The translations under genes and the position numbers were made by a program. From NCBI GenBank assembly GCA_004026145.2, contig CP034994.1, forward strand, positions 9,011,025 through 9,075,024: 64,000 bases of DNA, read 5' to 3'. Below are positions 46,301 to 56,789 of this stretch, piece after piece (positions within the stretch are counted from its first letter, which is position 1; each line of letters starts with the position of its first letter). The notes under the pieces are model-generated. The model searched no databases and had not been told where the DNA came from. It was given only the letters and a program-made list of their open reading frames with translations. This DNA comes from Takifugu bimaculatus (Eukaryota > Chordata > Actinopteri > Tetraodontiformes > Tetraodontidae).

Positions 46301-49300
46301 AAACACATAAGCAGGGAGGATGGGTGAGTCTGTTAGCAAAGTGCAACTGCACAAGTGCAATTAATAATGAGGCGAGTTTAAGACATTTAAAACATTAAAG
46401 TCATGTCACATGCATAAAATGGCACTGTGGTAGTGATGCAGCATGCAGCATGCTGCAGTGTAACAACATAAGGTGAATGTTAAACATAAACAGCCATACA
46501 GCAGCATACAGCAGCATTATATGAAATGTAGGGTCTCTACCTTCGCTTGGGTTATCCTGCCCCCTGCTGGCCCTCCTCATGCACTGCGTCTCCTCGTCGT
46601 GGATGCGTTTTGCCATTTCCTGTGGAAAAAGAAAGCAGAAGCTTCGATTTCAAAGTGCAGGGAAGCAGTGTGTTCTGTTTAATAAAAACAAAAGGTTTTT
46701 TCAATCACTTGAAATCTAAACTGCATTATGTAGGAAAAATGTAACATCCATTTATTAAAATTAAACAACATCTAATAATAAATCTGGAGAATTGAATGAA
46801 AAGGATGAGGGATGGGGGACGACCCCCCCCCCAACTGTCTGCACGCTTAAGTCATACAATATTACTGGAAAACATGACTTTAGCAGGACACCAGCAGGGG
46901 GCAGCATCACACCAATCCTGCACACAGGAGAACTTGGCACGTTTCACTGTTCTGTAACGTTTGCCATCATTATTCTCTGTCAAACCTCACGTCCCATAAA
47001 GCCTCAGCTCTGATTTGATTAGCGAAATTCAAAATAACCACATGTGTAACAAAGAACAAATCGGGTGGATGACAGAGCGCACGCCACGGAGAGCGAGCTG
47101 GAGCCGATGTGTGGCCATATAGGGTGACTTGGTGTCACAGAGGTGATCCAACACTGTGGTGGAAACTCTGAGGCTGAATAAGGGACAAGAGGCCAACTGT
47201 GAAAGTAAGAGGACAACAGGGCTGTTTTATGTGAACCAACACCTTGTAACCAGAGGTGAACAACTCCTAACAAGGTTCTCTGGACTGCTTTTATTGGCGA
47301 GGCTACGACTAAAAAATGTGTCACCAGAGATTTCTGGCTCTGTTGTTTTTTTGTGCTACATAAATCACAACTTAAAGCTTCATCAAGCGTGTGCGTGTCA
47401 GCCACTTTGCCAACATCAGCAGACAATTAGCAACTTTCCGAGACGGGTTAGGCGTGGAGATCCACAGGGATCTGGCATTTTAAATCTGCTCAGGCACGCG
47501 CCTTCTGTTGCTTAATTAAAGACACAAACTACAGGCAGTAAATATTTCATCAATGCCACTGATGAGGCAGCTATTAGTGCAGATAAACCAGGAGACTGTA
47601 AACTCATCACAACACTAAGAGACGATATCTGCAGCATAACAGCGTGAGTTAAGACCCCCCCACCCCCCCTACAATGATGAATGAACCACACAGCTTCTGT
47701 GAACCCAGGTCCTCCAAACAGGGAGCTGGAGAAGGTTTGTCCAACACAACCGGCTCTAAAATGGGAACAGCTGAGCGAAGGAAAATATTATTCAGCAGCA
47801 GCAGCTGTGTGACGCAGCCAGCTCTGCTCTGCCAGCTGGAGAGCTTGGATCTTTTTACAGTTCTTTGGTTTCTACTGGTGGATAAAGCAGTTATAATTTT
47901 ACAGTGGAAGCATGCGGGGCGCAGGGGGCTGTAAAAAGGCAGAGGCAGAGACACAAAGGCCTTGAGAGGCGGCTGATCTTAACTCTGAAACAACTGATTG
48001 ATGGGAACCATCTGCTTGTCCCATGTGATCAGGCTGCTGCTGAGTCAGGAGAATGGGAAGCAAACATGTCATGACAGCCATCATATCAATAGCTGGATAT
48101 TAATGCTTTACTTCTGCTCAGAATCAGACTGAGAACTGAACAAGAGCTGTGTGTTGTGCAGCACGGGAGTGTATCTGTCCAACCAAATCAGCATTTTCAT
48201 GTGTTCACAGCCACGTTTGCCTGCAGACGCAGTGTTTAGAAATGAGCAGGACTGGAGCTCAAACCTTCATGCGCAGCTCTGACACAGCCTGACGTTTACG
48301 CTAATATTACTATATTCCTACTCGAATACTGGCCTTTTATTATGACGTGAAATGTTCATTTTTACGTTTCAATCTTCAATTGAAGTTTCATCAAGTGGTG
48401 GTTTTATCTGTTCCTCTGTTCAACAGATGACACTCACAGGCAGCCCAGAGGTCCAGAGCAGCTCTTGCCTGCAACCACCATTCATTATGGTCTCAGTTAG
48501 TCCTGAGAGAGGGTGAAAGCAGCCCAGGCTGCTGGTAACAGCCAGCTAATGAATTGATGCACAGGCTCATCTTGAGAGCACGTATCTGCGACTGCCTGTG
48601 ATAAATGTGCTGACCTCAAAGAGGATAAAACTGCTGCCAGTGGGGCAAAGGCCAATTATGTTGGCAACGAGCTGTAGTTGCTGTAGCCTGAGCTCATCCG
48701 AGCCACGTTCAACATGCAGCCTTTTGTGCTTCATGTACCCTCCTGCACCTCCTGCTGGGTCTGTGAGAGCATTCAAGATGGTTTTAAGGACTTTAGGGCT
48801 TCAATAAGCAACAAGTATCAACCTTTTCTTGTGAGATCTGTCTATTCCCTGCGATGAAATCATTTCCTGCCTGGACCATAACAAATGAATGCACACTTGA
48901 CTAAATGGGTTTGCGCTCACCTCATCATCCTGCTCCCTCCTCTGGGCCTCCTCAGCACAGCGCAGGATCTCCTCCTGGATCAAACGAGCGTACTCGAAGT
49001 CTCGCTCCTCTCTGCAGAGAAGATTATTGACTCAGTAAAGGTAAAGAATGGAAATGTGCTCATGGAGGGTACCACTTACAGCTGTTTGGAGACCTGCCTG
49101 TGGAGGGCGCTCTGCTGAGCCCACTGTTCCTCCTCCTCATCCTGCAGCTTCTTGGCTACACGGATGTCGTTCTGCACAAGCTGGTTCTTCTGGATATTGG
49201 TGGAGTAGTATTGCTCAACTACAGGTTCGAGAAAGGTAAAGTCAGCAGTATATTCATAGTCTACAGGAACTTTTTAACTAAGAGGAGTGCACCGAGAGAG

Positions 49301-50406
49301 CCGGACGCTGTACTTACTCTCCTGTTCCTGCAGGTTGTGCGCCAGCGCTCCGTCCTCCAGCACAGAGAAACACTGGCACACTGAAACAGAGCACAGCAGC
49401 ACAGCAGCAGCTCAGCATCAGAAACAACAGTGTGCAGACGTGAGCAGCTCCTTCATCACGTCTGCACCTGTGGCAAAAAAATCAACCCCGCGTACGACGA
49501 AGCGCACGGAACGACGCACAAACTCGGACTGGCACCGCTTGAGTTAAGGCAGGTTGTTTAAGGTGTAATAGCATTAAATAATATATGCACACGTGCTCGG
49601 AAATGAAGCCTGTTAATAAACAAGTCTTGACATGTCTGCTTATTCTTTGTCTGCTCTCTAAACTTTGAACAAAGCTCAACACTTACCACGTCTCTTGCTA
49701 CCATATAAGTACACTGGTTAGCGTATGCAGTATAAGTGTAGACAAAAAATCTGTGAGTCTGGTGTAAACCCAGGGGCTTTAGCTCAGAGCTCCCTGTCCA
49801 CCAGCTGTGCCTGGCTCCCCGTGTGATTCTATAGGCAGGCCCAAAAGGTATCAGTGTCATATCGTTAACACTGTCTGGCCTCACTGTCGCTGACGTTGGA
49901 CAAAAAAATAAATCCGGACACATGGATTTGTCAGCACAGTAAAAGGAAGTGAAACAAAGGGACAGTCCTCACTTCGCCTCAAGAATCCACCAGTGAGGTT
50001 AAGACATTGAGTTAAACTGATACTGCAGAGGGGTTCAGGGGGAGAAAACATGAGCCGCCACCCCCACCTGCACTGCAGAAACCCCCCCCTCAATGTTCTG
50101 GGGCTTCCTCTCATGAGACTCAGTCAACAAGACTAACGTCGATATAAAAACCATCTTCCAGAGCTGAAGGGCTCAGGTCTGTGCAGATGAACGCAGGATG
50201 GGGAGGATTAGGCTCCAGACTCTGTGGTACCCCAGAGACCCCCTGACTTTAAGGAACCAGCTAGACTTTGAGTCTGGATTCGGCTGAGAGCAGACAGACA
50301 TGGCCCCAGCTTGACCCCTTAGGCGGGGCCAATTAAAAACACCTGTCCTCCCAGCTGATCCCTCGCTGATCTGACTGGACCGCGGATGTAGACACGTTTA
50401 CATGTG

Positions 50407-50471
<65 letters not shown>

Positions 50472-52984
50472 TTGTAGAAACAACAGGCTAAGTCCTAAAA
50501 TAGGATTTTCTACAGTCTGCATGCAAACATGGCCGAATCAGCCCGACCTAAACACCCCTGATCCACTGTACGTGCGACGCGTGCTCCCTGCAGGTCTCAG
50601 GTCAGCTGGGATGTCTGCGATAGCAATAAAAACTCATCCCCTCGCAGTGAGAATATATTTTCCCCAGCCTGAACCAGCTCCAAACTGTTCTCACGATGTA
50701 ACGTGCAGAGTTGGCAGATGGTGCTAATCCATCAAAAGTGTCCATTTACGCCATAATAAAAAAAACTCTGCGCCAGGCTGTAACCCCCACGCCACAGCAC
50801 AGATTTGGTACCTTTTCCACCTGTCGTGGAGCTTAAGCGACTATCCTCTAACAGGATATCCGAGCATGTGTCCAGTCTGTCAGTGTGGAAGGATTAAGAC
50901 AAAGATTCTGTTAAAATCTGATAAGACAAATTGACAGCTCTTACTCTTAAATCCAACTCAGACAGGAAGAGCAGAAGACGTAAGGAGGAGGAAAATGACT
51001 GGCTGCGCGGGTGTGTCCACATTGTGGACTAACTTGTTTTTCCCAAACGCTTTAAGACAGTTCGCGTTACCTTTCCAAGGGAGGGAACTGAGCAGATGGT
51101 GTTATGACTGCGAAGCGAGTTTTGAGGGGCAGGAAGAGCGGGTTTTCACAAACCTCCTTTGCAGCGTGAGCATCTTAATAAGAGAATGAAAGGATCCTTT
51201 TAAGCTGCGTCCTCCCCCTAAGAGGACAGCAGGTTAAAAATCCAGCAGAGAACAGAAACGAGATGTGGCAGGAGGATAGACGGTGCAAATTAAAGAGAAC
51301 TAACTCAGGAAATGAGCAGCCGTACCAAGGAGACGCTATCATTCGGAGTTTCCATGCTAAGTGTGTGTTACAGCGAGCAAATGACAACTTTTATGGTGTT
51401 TTTCTGCAAAACAAAGCAGCTGGAAAGCCTCCACTACCACCGGGGACCTGCCTGTTAATCATCCAACCCAAAATATGCTGAATATCTCAGGCATCCCTCA
51501 CGATCGAACACTCACGGAGAGGCTCCTCGTGCACCACCAAACACGCTAACGGGCGGTATTAGGTGGCCGCCCAGCAGGGCATCTGGAGAAAGAAAAAATA
51601 AAATGAACGGGGTTCTATTTTCAGTGGCAGTCCCACACAGGCCACCCACACGCCTTCTCCGTCTCCCCAGATCCGTTCCTGTGTCCGTCTGTCTCGTCTC
51701 GCTCTCTGTGCCTGTGTTATGAGCCTCATCAACTGCAGCAGAAACCAGTTGTCATGGAGAACAATGAGAGGTGAGGGGCAATGGGACTCTGGGTCAGTTG
51801 GTGAGAGCGAAATTAGGAATGGGGCCAGGAGGTGGGGGAATTCCTCTGGGAGCCGCATTCCCTTCGCACATCAGGCTAAATCGGGAGCAGCCAGGGGAAG
51901 GACGAAACAGGAACCGATAAGGAGGCAGCGAAAACAAAGAGAGCTTCTTGACTGAAACTCTCAGTTGAGGAGGAACGCGAAGCAGAAGCGAGACGCGCTG
52001 ATCTGCAGCCCTGAAGGAAACTGAAACATAAACACGAGTGATGGGATGTTAAGTAAACAGCCTCGGAGCCAGAGGGACACGGCCTGCAGTTTGGCCGATC
52101 CGTCCAGTGAAAGTAGACAATGAGCAGGGAAAAAAAAACAACACTGATTTACTTTCCGCTTTTGTCCAGATGAGCAGTTTATCGCTGCAGCCGCTGCCTT
52201 TGTTTGGGCACCGGCTGATGCTCGATAAAGCATGAAAATGCCAAGCGGCACACTGTGCCCTTTGTGCACGGAAAACAAGAGAGGGAGTCCTGAATTATCT
52301 CACTTGATAAAACAGAGCAGGCCCGTTTCCACCCCTCTCATTAGCGTGGACATGCCAAACACAAAGATGCCCTCAGACATTCCACACTTCTTTTAATACA
52401 CACGTTAGCAGGTGTTAGCAAGTGCTCATGGGAGAAAAATGCACGGCTGAAAGACCAAAAACCACCAGCCTGCATCTGCAGGACGGCTCTAAAGGACTCT
52501 GACGTTCATTCCTGCTTTATTCTTTTTCAAGATACTATTTAAAAATGCAAGAATGTTTAAACCAAAACAAGAGCCGTGTGTCGTCTCCCATGGTTTTATC
52601 AGCCATCACATTCCTCTCTTATCTGACCTGGCGCGCTCAGAACTGCCCCTCCAACATCTCTAGCCTGCAAACATCTGAACCTCCCTCTTCTGTCCAAAGT
52701 CAAAATAAACTGAAAGACACCTTCTATCAAGTTCATCCGCACAGACACAAGAGATCAGGAGGCTCGTCTGGTGCCCTCAGACATCCAAAAGACAAAGAGG
52801 ACGCTGGGATGTTTCCTGGTAGCTCGTCCTTTCTGGACGACTGACCTTTCTTCCTGACTCCCAGTGGTTAAAATGGCACACTTCTCATCACCTGGTGGTT
52901 CTGCTCTTGCACAAACTGAGATGTTTGCTCACCTTCTTGGACGCGTGGAAGGTTGGTCTGGTCGACTTCCAGCTCCGCCATCAT
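43390..52984 (-). CDS. CCDC50 (Ymer)-like ubiquitin-binding coiled-coil protein with a giant RS-rich exon
   Basis: CCDC50 is a tyrosine-phosphorylated cytoplasmic adaptor that binds ubiquitin chains and dampens NF-kB and EGFR signalling. Twelve minus-strand coding exons join in frame, 5' to 3': 52933-52984, 49318-49380, 49080-49218, 48921-49011, 46541-46619, 44894-46279, 44336-44439, 44193-44258, 43969-44109, 43779-43873, 43610-43704 and 43390-43529. They give 815-816 aa. The N-terminus MAELEVDQTNLPRVQE matches CCDC50, followed by CFSVLEDGALAHNLQEQE and a coiled coil with QKNQLVQNDIRVAKKLQDEE. Ubiquitin-interacting (MIU-type) helices follow: LQDEELARKMQEDEE and RVAQVAQDE/EIAHFMQ. The 1386-nt exon (residues about 141-602) is an Arg/Ser-rich low-complexity block. 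Two ATGs (52984, 52981) are adjacent. It is longer than human CCDC50 (about 306/482 aa), so I call it CCDC50-like, probably the duplicate of CCDC50. Confidence 0.88.
44944..44970 (-). repeat. (CTG)9 tract encoding poly-serine
   Basis: Nine CTG units on the plus strand are read as AGC on the coding minus strand, giving a run of eight serines near the end of the giant exon. A trinucleotide run like this can vary in length without breaking frame. Confidence 0.95.
46556..46570 (-). promoter_or_regulatory. CTCF-type motif inside a ccdc50-like coding exon
   Basis: The minus strand reads CCAGCAGGGGGCAGG, a full match to the CTCF core consensus. It lies within coding exon 5 of the gene, where it encodes part of RASRGQD. 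Binding is inferred from the motif alone. Confidence 0.45.
46620..48920 (-). other. ccdc50-like intron 4
   Basis: A 2.3-kb intron with a plus-strand CTCF-type motif at 46891-46905 and C-runs at 46826-46832 and 47656-47670. No coding exon was found. Confidence 0.75.
46891..46905 (+). promoter_or_regulatory. CTCF-type motif in a ccdc50-like intron
   Basis: CCAGCAGGGGGCAGC matches the CTCF core consensus at every position. It lies 320 bp from the motif in exon 5 and points the opposite way. No binding data can be seen. Confidence 0.45.
49381..52932 (-). other. ccdc50-like intron 1
   Basis: A 3.6-kb intron between the start-codon exon and the second coding exon. It contains the (CA)n tract at 50412-50469 and otherwise no coding exon or repeat family that I can name. 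Confidence 0.75.
50412..50469 (+). repeat. (CA)n microsatellite with CG head
   Basis: An uninterrupted CA tract of about 58 bp, preceded by an alternating CG stretch (50406-50412). It is the same TG/CG composition as the mxra8 intron tract. Confidence 0.97.
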
Positions 52985-53640
52985 CACTGACCCAGTCCTG
53001 GCATGACCATATGGGTGACCCTGGCACGGATAAAGGATAAAGGTGGTCCTACAGAAACCTAAGGGACACAAACTGCATTAAAAGCAACAGAAAAGTCACC
53101 TTGTTGGGTTAAACAGAGCTAGGGTTTATTCTCCGATGTCGGTGGAAAGAGTGCAGCACTTAAAGCCATCGACAATGGAAACAATGACAACAAAGTGAGC
53201 ACGAACGAGACGCTACCCATTCAACTGCACTTGTGGAGAATAAACAGCAGGAGGCCCTTAAACAGGCCAAAGGACACCTGTTTAGTACCTGTTGTGTTCG
53301 TACACGCAGCGTCAACAAGTAGCCGGAACCCGCAACATGACAGCCGAGGACAAACTTCTGTTTTGTATGCACAAATGTAGCAGAATGGCACGGCCACCCT
53401 TCAGCGTCCCGGTCGCCACTGTGTGTGGTTTCTTCTTTAAGTGGAAGCGACGCTTTCTGGTGTCTCCTGTGAAACAAAGCGCTCCGTGATGGGAAGCCAG
53501 GACGGACAAACTTCGCCCCGTTTCTGCTGCTCCTCCGCGGCTCCTGTTCCGCTGCGTGGGCGGTGAACACCTGGTGCGTTCACGGACTCCCGAAATCCCG
53601 GACTTTTTTCCCCCTTCCAAGTTTGATTGGAACTCATATA
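52985..53640 (-). promoter_or_regulatory. ccdc50-like 5' region and probable promoter
   Basis: GC content and CpG density rise at about 53390-53600 upstream of the ATG exon on the minus strand, including a GGGCGG-type Sp1 core near 53560. The 5' UTR exon boundary cannot be fixed. To the right the sequence becomes sharply AT-rich, so the promoter probably ends here. Confidence 0.45.
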
Positions 53641-55620
53641 AATCGCGTTTGGTACCAGAGTCCCTTTTCTTTTTACCAATACATAGATTAGTAAAATAAA
53701 GAGGGACTATTTCAATAATGGGAATTTAACTGAGAGTATATTAAACAGTTGGTAAATGGTAGTTTTAGTATTTCACACCGTCATGAACGCAGCATCTAAT
53801 CAGCGCATTCAATATCGGTCACACTGCAGCTAAAACGTGGGCAGCTACATCTTACATGAATTGTGTAAAATATTTCATTTATTTAAGTTGTATTGAACAT
53901 GCTTTGTTCTTACTTTAATTTAGCTATTTATCTGTTAATTATGCATGCACGGATTTACGGAAAAGATCAGGTTTAAAATTGGTAGAAACTATACCAATCC
54001 TTTACCTACAAATTCTGTTTATACTTTCAAAGTAAACGTGACATAGGCTATAATGCAGGAGGTTTAACCCTTCCCTTCTACCGCTCTAGCATGTAGGCTT
54101 ACGTGTATCTAAAATTTGAGGGACAGGTTGTAGGTCTTGGGCATCTTATAACGTTTTGTAATTTAATTAGCTCAGTTTAATTACCCTAGAGTTGGAACTT
54201 AACTGTCCCACTGAGAATGACATTGCTTAGCAAGTAACCCATCCTGTTTTAAAGCAAATTGTAAGGAATTCCAGTGCGTTTCAGCGCTTAATTTTCAAAA
54301 ATCTTGTGGCAATCTTGTAAAAAGTTTAAGAGATTCTAATTTCGAGTTAGTGAATAAAGCAAAACCCAAAATATCAATATAATACAAAAGTTATAATTTA
54401 GTTCTTTCAGAGAAACAATTAGGAATTTAAAGCTACTGTAGAATGGCGCACATTTTGAGACACAATGTCACCCTCTGCTGGGAGATTACTGGAACTGCAT
54501 GCAGGAGGCTAAAACCTCTCAGATCAAATTAAATGTGCTCAACTGTGATACAACTTTGTATGAAATGTACCTAAAACTGACACCTGAAATAAAAATATTC
54601 TGAAAGTCCTAAAATAATTTTATTTGGCAAAATGATCTAAATGCCTGTCCTATGTAAGCCTCCATTATATATAATGTTATTCATTTCTTTAATGTTTGCA
54701 TTTGCATGTTTGCATTTCCCACTTTTCTCCCAGAATTCATTGATATTTTGCAAAATCTCTAAGAGTCAGTGTTCTTATTAATCTATCAATCTTAATTTAA
54801 AATCTAATACAATCACAAATATATAAACCAGGTCACTGGACAGTAGCACATCAAGAAAAAGGGTGTAGTTGATAAATTGGAAGGAAGGACTCTGACTAAT
54901 AGACTATAAATCTCTCTTTGATGTGGAGGAAAATAGTTATTAGAGTGTCTGGCCTTCTGGCTAGAAAATTAAATGTCAGTGTCACTTTGTGGACCCTCAT
55001 TACCAGAGGTACAATGCTGATATCACATTTGTAATAAATGACATACACAGATGTAAAATATGACATTGTAGAAAGGACACAGTCCCCGTCTTCTGTAGTA
55101 GCTCAACTAATAATGCTTTTTAAAATCACTATTGGCGCTGCATGTAATAATAAACCTTTTATTGCATGACTAACATGCTGTAGCTCTAAATAATGCGCAT
55201 GAACCAATTTGATTTAGTGACCCATGAAAAAAAATCTCTGCTCTCCCAAATTGAGTTAAAATGTCAAATGGCTTGCTGGTGGTGAGGGCTCCACTCAAGC
55301 CCTGTTCAGGCAATTACACACTTTTATTGGAGTTCTCACCACTTTGCATGCGGCTCGGGCTGTGGGATGAGTCCAGTACTTTAATGGTCTGGCAGCATAA
55401 AATATTGCCCACATTTGACTGGCCGGTCTCTCCACCTGCTCCCATTTGTGATGTTGCAGAACGACACCTGGAACTCGTTTTAGTCAAGTCAGTTAAAGAG
55501 TCAATCAAGCTGTAGAGACAGCAAAGCCTGACTGTGGCCTTGGAGGGGGGCCCAGACCCTCGTCTTTTTACTGGGCCAATAATTCACCTGTGTCTGTTGA
55601 TCTATGACAGTCATAAAGGA
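53641..55620. other. AT-rich intergenic region between ccdc50-like and uts2
   Basis: Nearly 2 kb of AT-rich DNA between two divergently transcribed genes. An open frame at 55261-55515 has no family resemblance. I see no recognisable transposon. The right end leads into the uts2 promoter. Confidence 0.6.
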
Positions 55621-55621
55621 G

Positions 55622-55623
<2 letters not shown>

Positions 55624-55652
<29 letters not shown>
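55624..55652 (+). repeat. short (TG)n microsatellite in the uts2 promoter
   Basis: A TG run of about 29 bp lies 114 bp before the uts2 ATG, immediately upstream of an AT-rich AAATAAAA element (55663-55670) that could act as a TATA-like box. Confidence 0.9.
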
Positions 55653-55656
<4 letters not shown>

Positions 55657-55765
55657 CTGGACAAATAAAACCTGGTTTGGAACCCACGCAGTCTGTACAA
55701 GATTTCTCTCCTCGAGGGGCTCCTGCCGGACTCGGAGCCACTTCCACCAACAGCAGCTGACAGGG

Positions 55766-56514
55766 ATGATGTGCTACCGTCAACTCTCCTGGGCCTTCCT
55801 GCTCCTGGCCTCTGGCCCCCTGCTGGCCCACCCCATCACCGATGCTGCTGAGATGCCTTATGCAGGACCTGGTGAGTGGATTATAATATCATCCTTTCAT
55901 CTAATACTTCCCCTACATCATTACTTTTTAGATGCACAACTTAACTTTTAAAATGAATGACAACCATGTTTGGTTCTGTGCTCCAATATGCAGACCCCAA
56001 AGATACATTATGGGCGACTTCTAAGCCACAGCATTCGTGCTAAATAATGCAGATGAAAGGTGTGTCTGACATTTGTGTATTTCTGTCCCTCAGCATCACT
56101 GGAGGACAGAGGGTCTCTGGATGACATGGAGCAAATGTTCCCTCTGCAGGATGATTACAGATATTCCACCTTCTTATCAGGAGAAACCAGCAGAGATGGT
56201 AAGAAAACACACTCATGTAAACATCACGAGCTGGCACGAGTGGCATCAAATATGGAATCCTTTCATTTGCTGTCAGGCGCAAGAACATCTGGGCTGCTTC
56301 CTAGGGGCGTGAAAAAAGAGGTACGTTCCTCCTGATCCACAAACCTGCAGAATAAGCCAGCAAAGAGAGTGCAAATTAGCGGTATTTTACTGTCTCTCAG
56401 GTCCTTCTGGAGAAACAGCATCTCCTTGATCCTTTTAGCCAGGCACTGGGCATCCGGAAGCAGCTCAGGAAGAGAACCGGCAATAACGAGTGTTTCTGGA
56501 AGTACTGTGTCTAA
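55766..56514 (+). CDS. uts2: urotensin II prepropeptide (UTS2)
   Basis: Urotensin II is a cyclic vasoactive neuropeptide of the caudal neurosecretory system and spinal motoneurons, acting on the UTS2R G-protein-coupled receptor. Four coding exons join in frame: 55766-55871, 56094-56198, 56277-56320 and 56401-56514, giving 122 aa. A signal peptide (MMCYRQLSWAFLLLASGP, ending near LLAHP) is followed by an acidic spacer. The C-terminus is LRKR then TGNNECFWKYCV. The dibasic/tribasic RKR site at residues 108-110 releases a 12-residue peptide whose disulfide ring CFWKYC is the invariant urotensin core. Length and exon number fit the family. Two ATGs stand side by side at 55766 and 55769; the first is used here. 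The ECFWKYCV ending, not the URP-type ACFWKYCV, separates it from uts2b. Confidence 0.97.
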
Positions 56515-56682
56515 GAATCAGACCTGCGCAGGAGTCAAAACCATCTATTGCACTCATATAAGCAGAATCCGTGCACACCTGCTCACCAACGTACATGCAT
56601 GTGCTTCATATGTGCATGTGTGGGTGCAGGTACTGACTGCTTGGGGGAACTCCTTCTTCTCCAGCACCGAATGTAAAATACA

Positions 56683-56688
56683 AATAAA
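56683..56688 (+). terminator. uts2 polyadenylation signal
   Basis: AATAAA 169 bp after the uts2 stop, followed by a GT-rich stretch (agtgtgtt) suited to a downstream element. It lies about 100 bp from the opposing camta1 signal. Confidence 0.75.
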
Positions 56689-56789
56689 AGTGTGTTAAAT
56701 TTAAAACTGGTGAGGTTCTTTTCTAAAGCTGAACTCTCTCAAAGGAGGAAACAAGAAGGCCATTTCCGTTTTTCTTCATTTTTCCCTTT

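Noticed and set aside
49866..49878. TAACACTGTCTGG, identical to the first 13 bases of miR-200a/141.
   Set aside because: The sequence diverges right after the match and no complementary star arm is visible nearby, so this is not a microRNA hairpin; it lies in a ccdc50-like intron.
52545..52844. A 99-residue plus-strand open frame inside ccdc50-like intron 1.
   Set aside because: There is no recognisable domain, no splice-consistent neighbours, and it lies on the opposite strand of an intron.
55261..55515. An 84-residue open frame upstream of uts2.
   Set aside because: It has no splice context, no family resemblance and no codon pattern distinct from surrounding AT-rich intergenic DNA.
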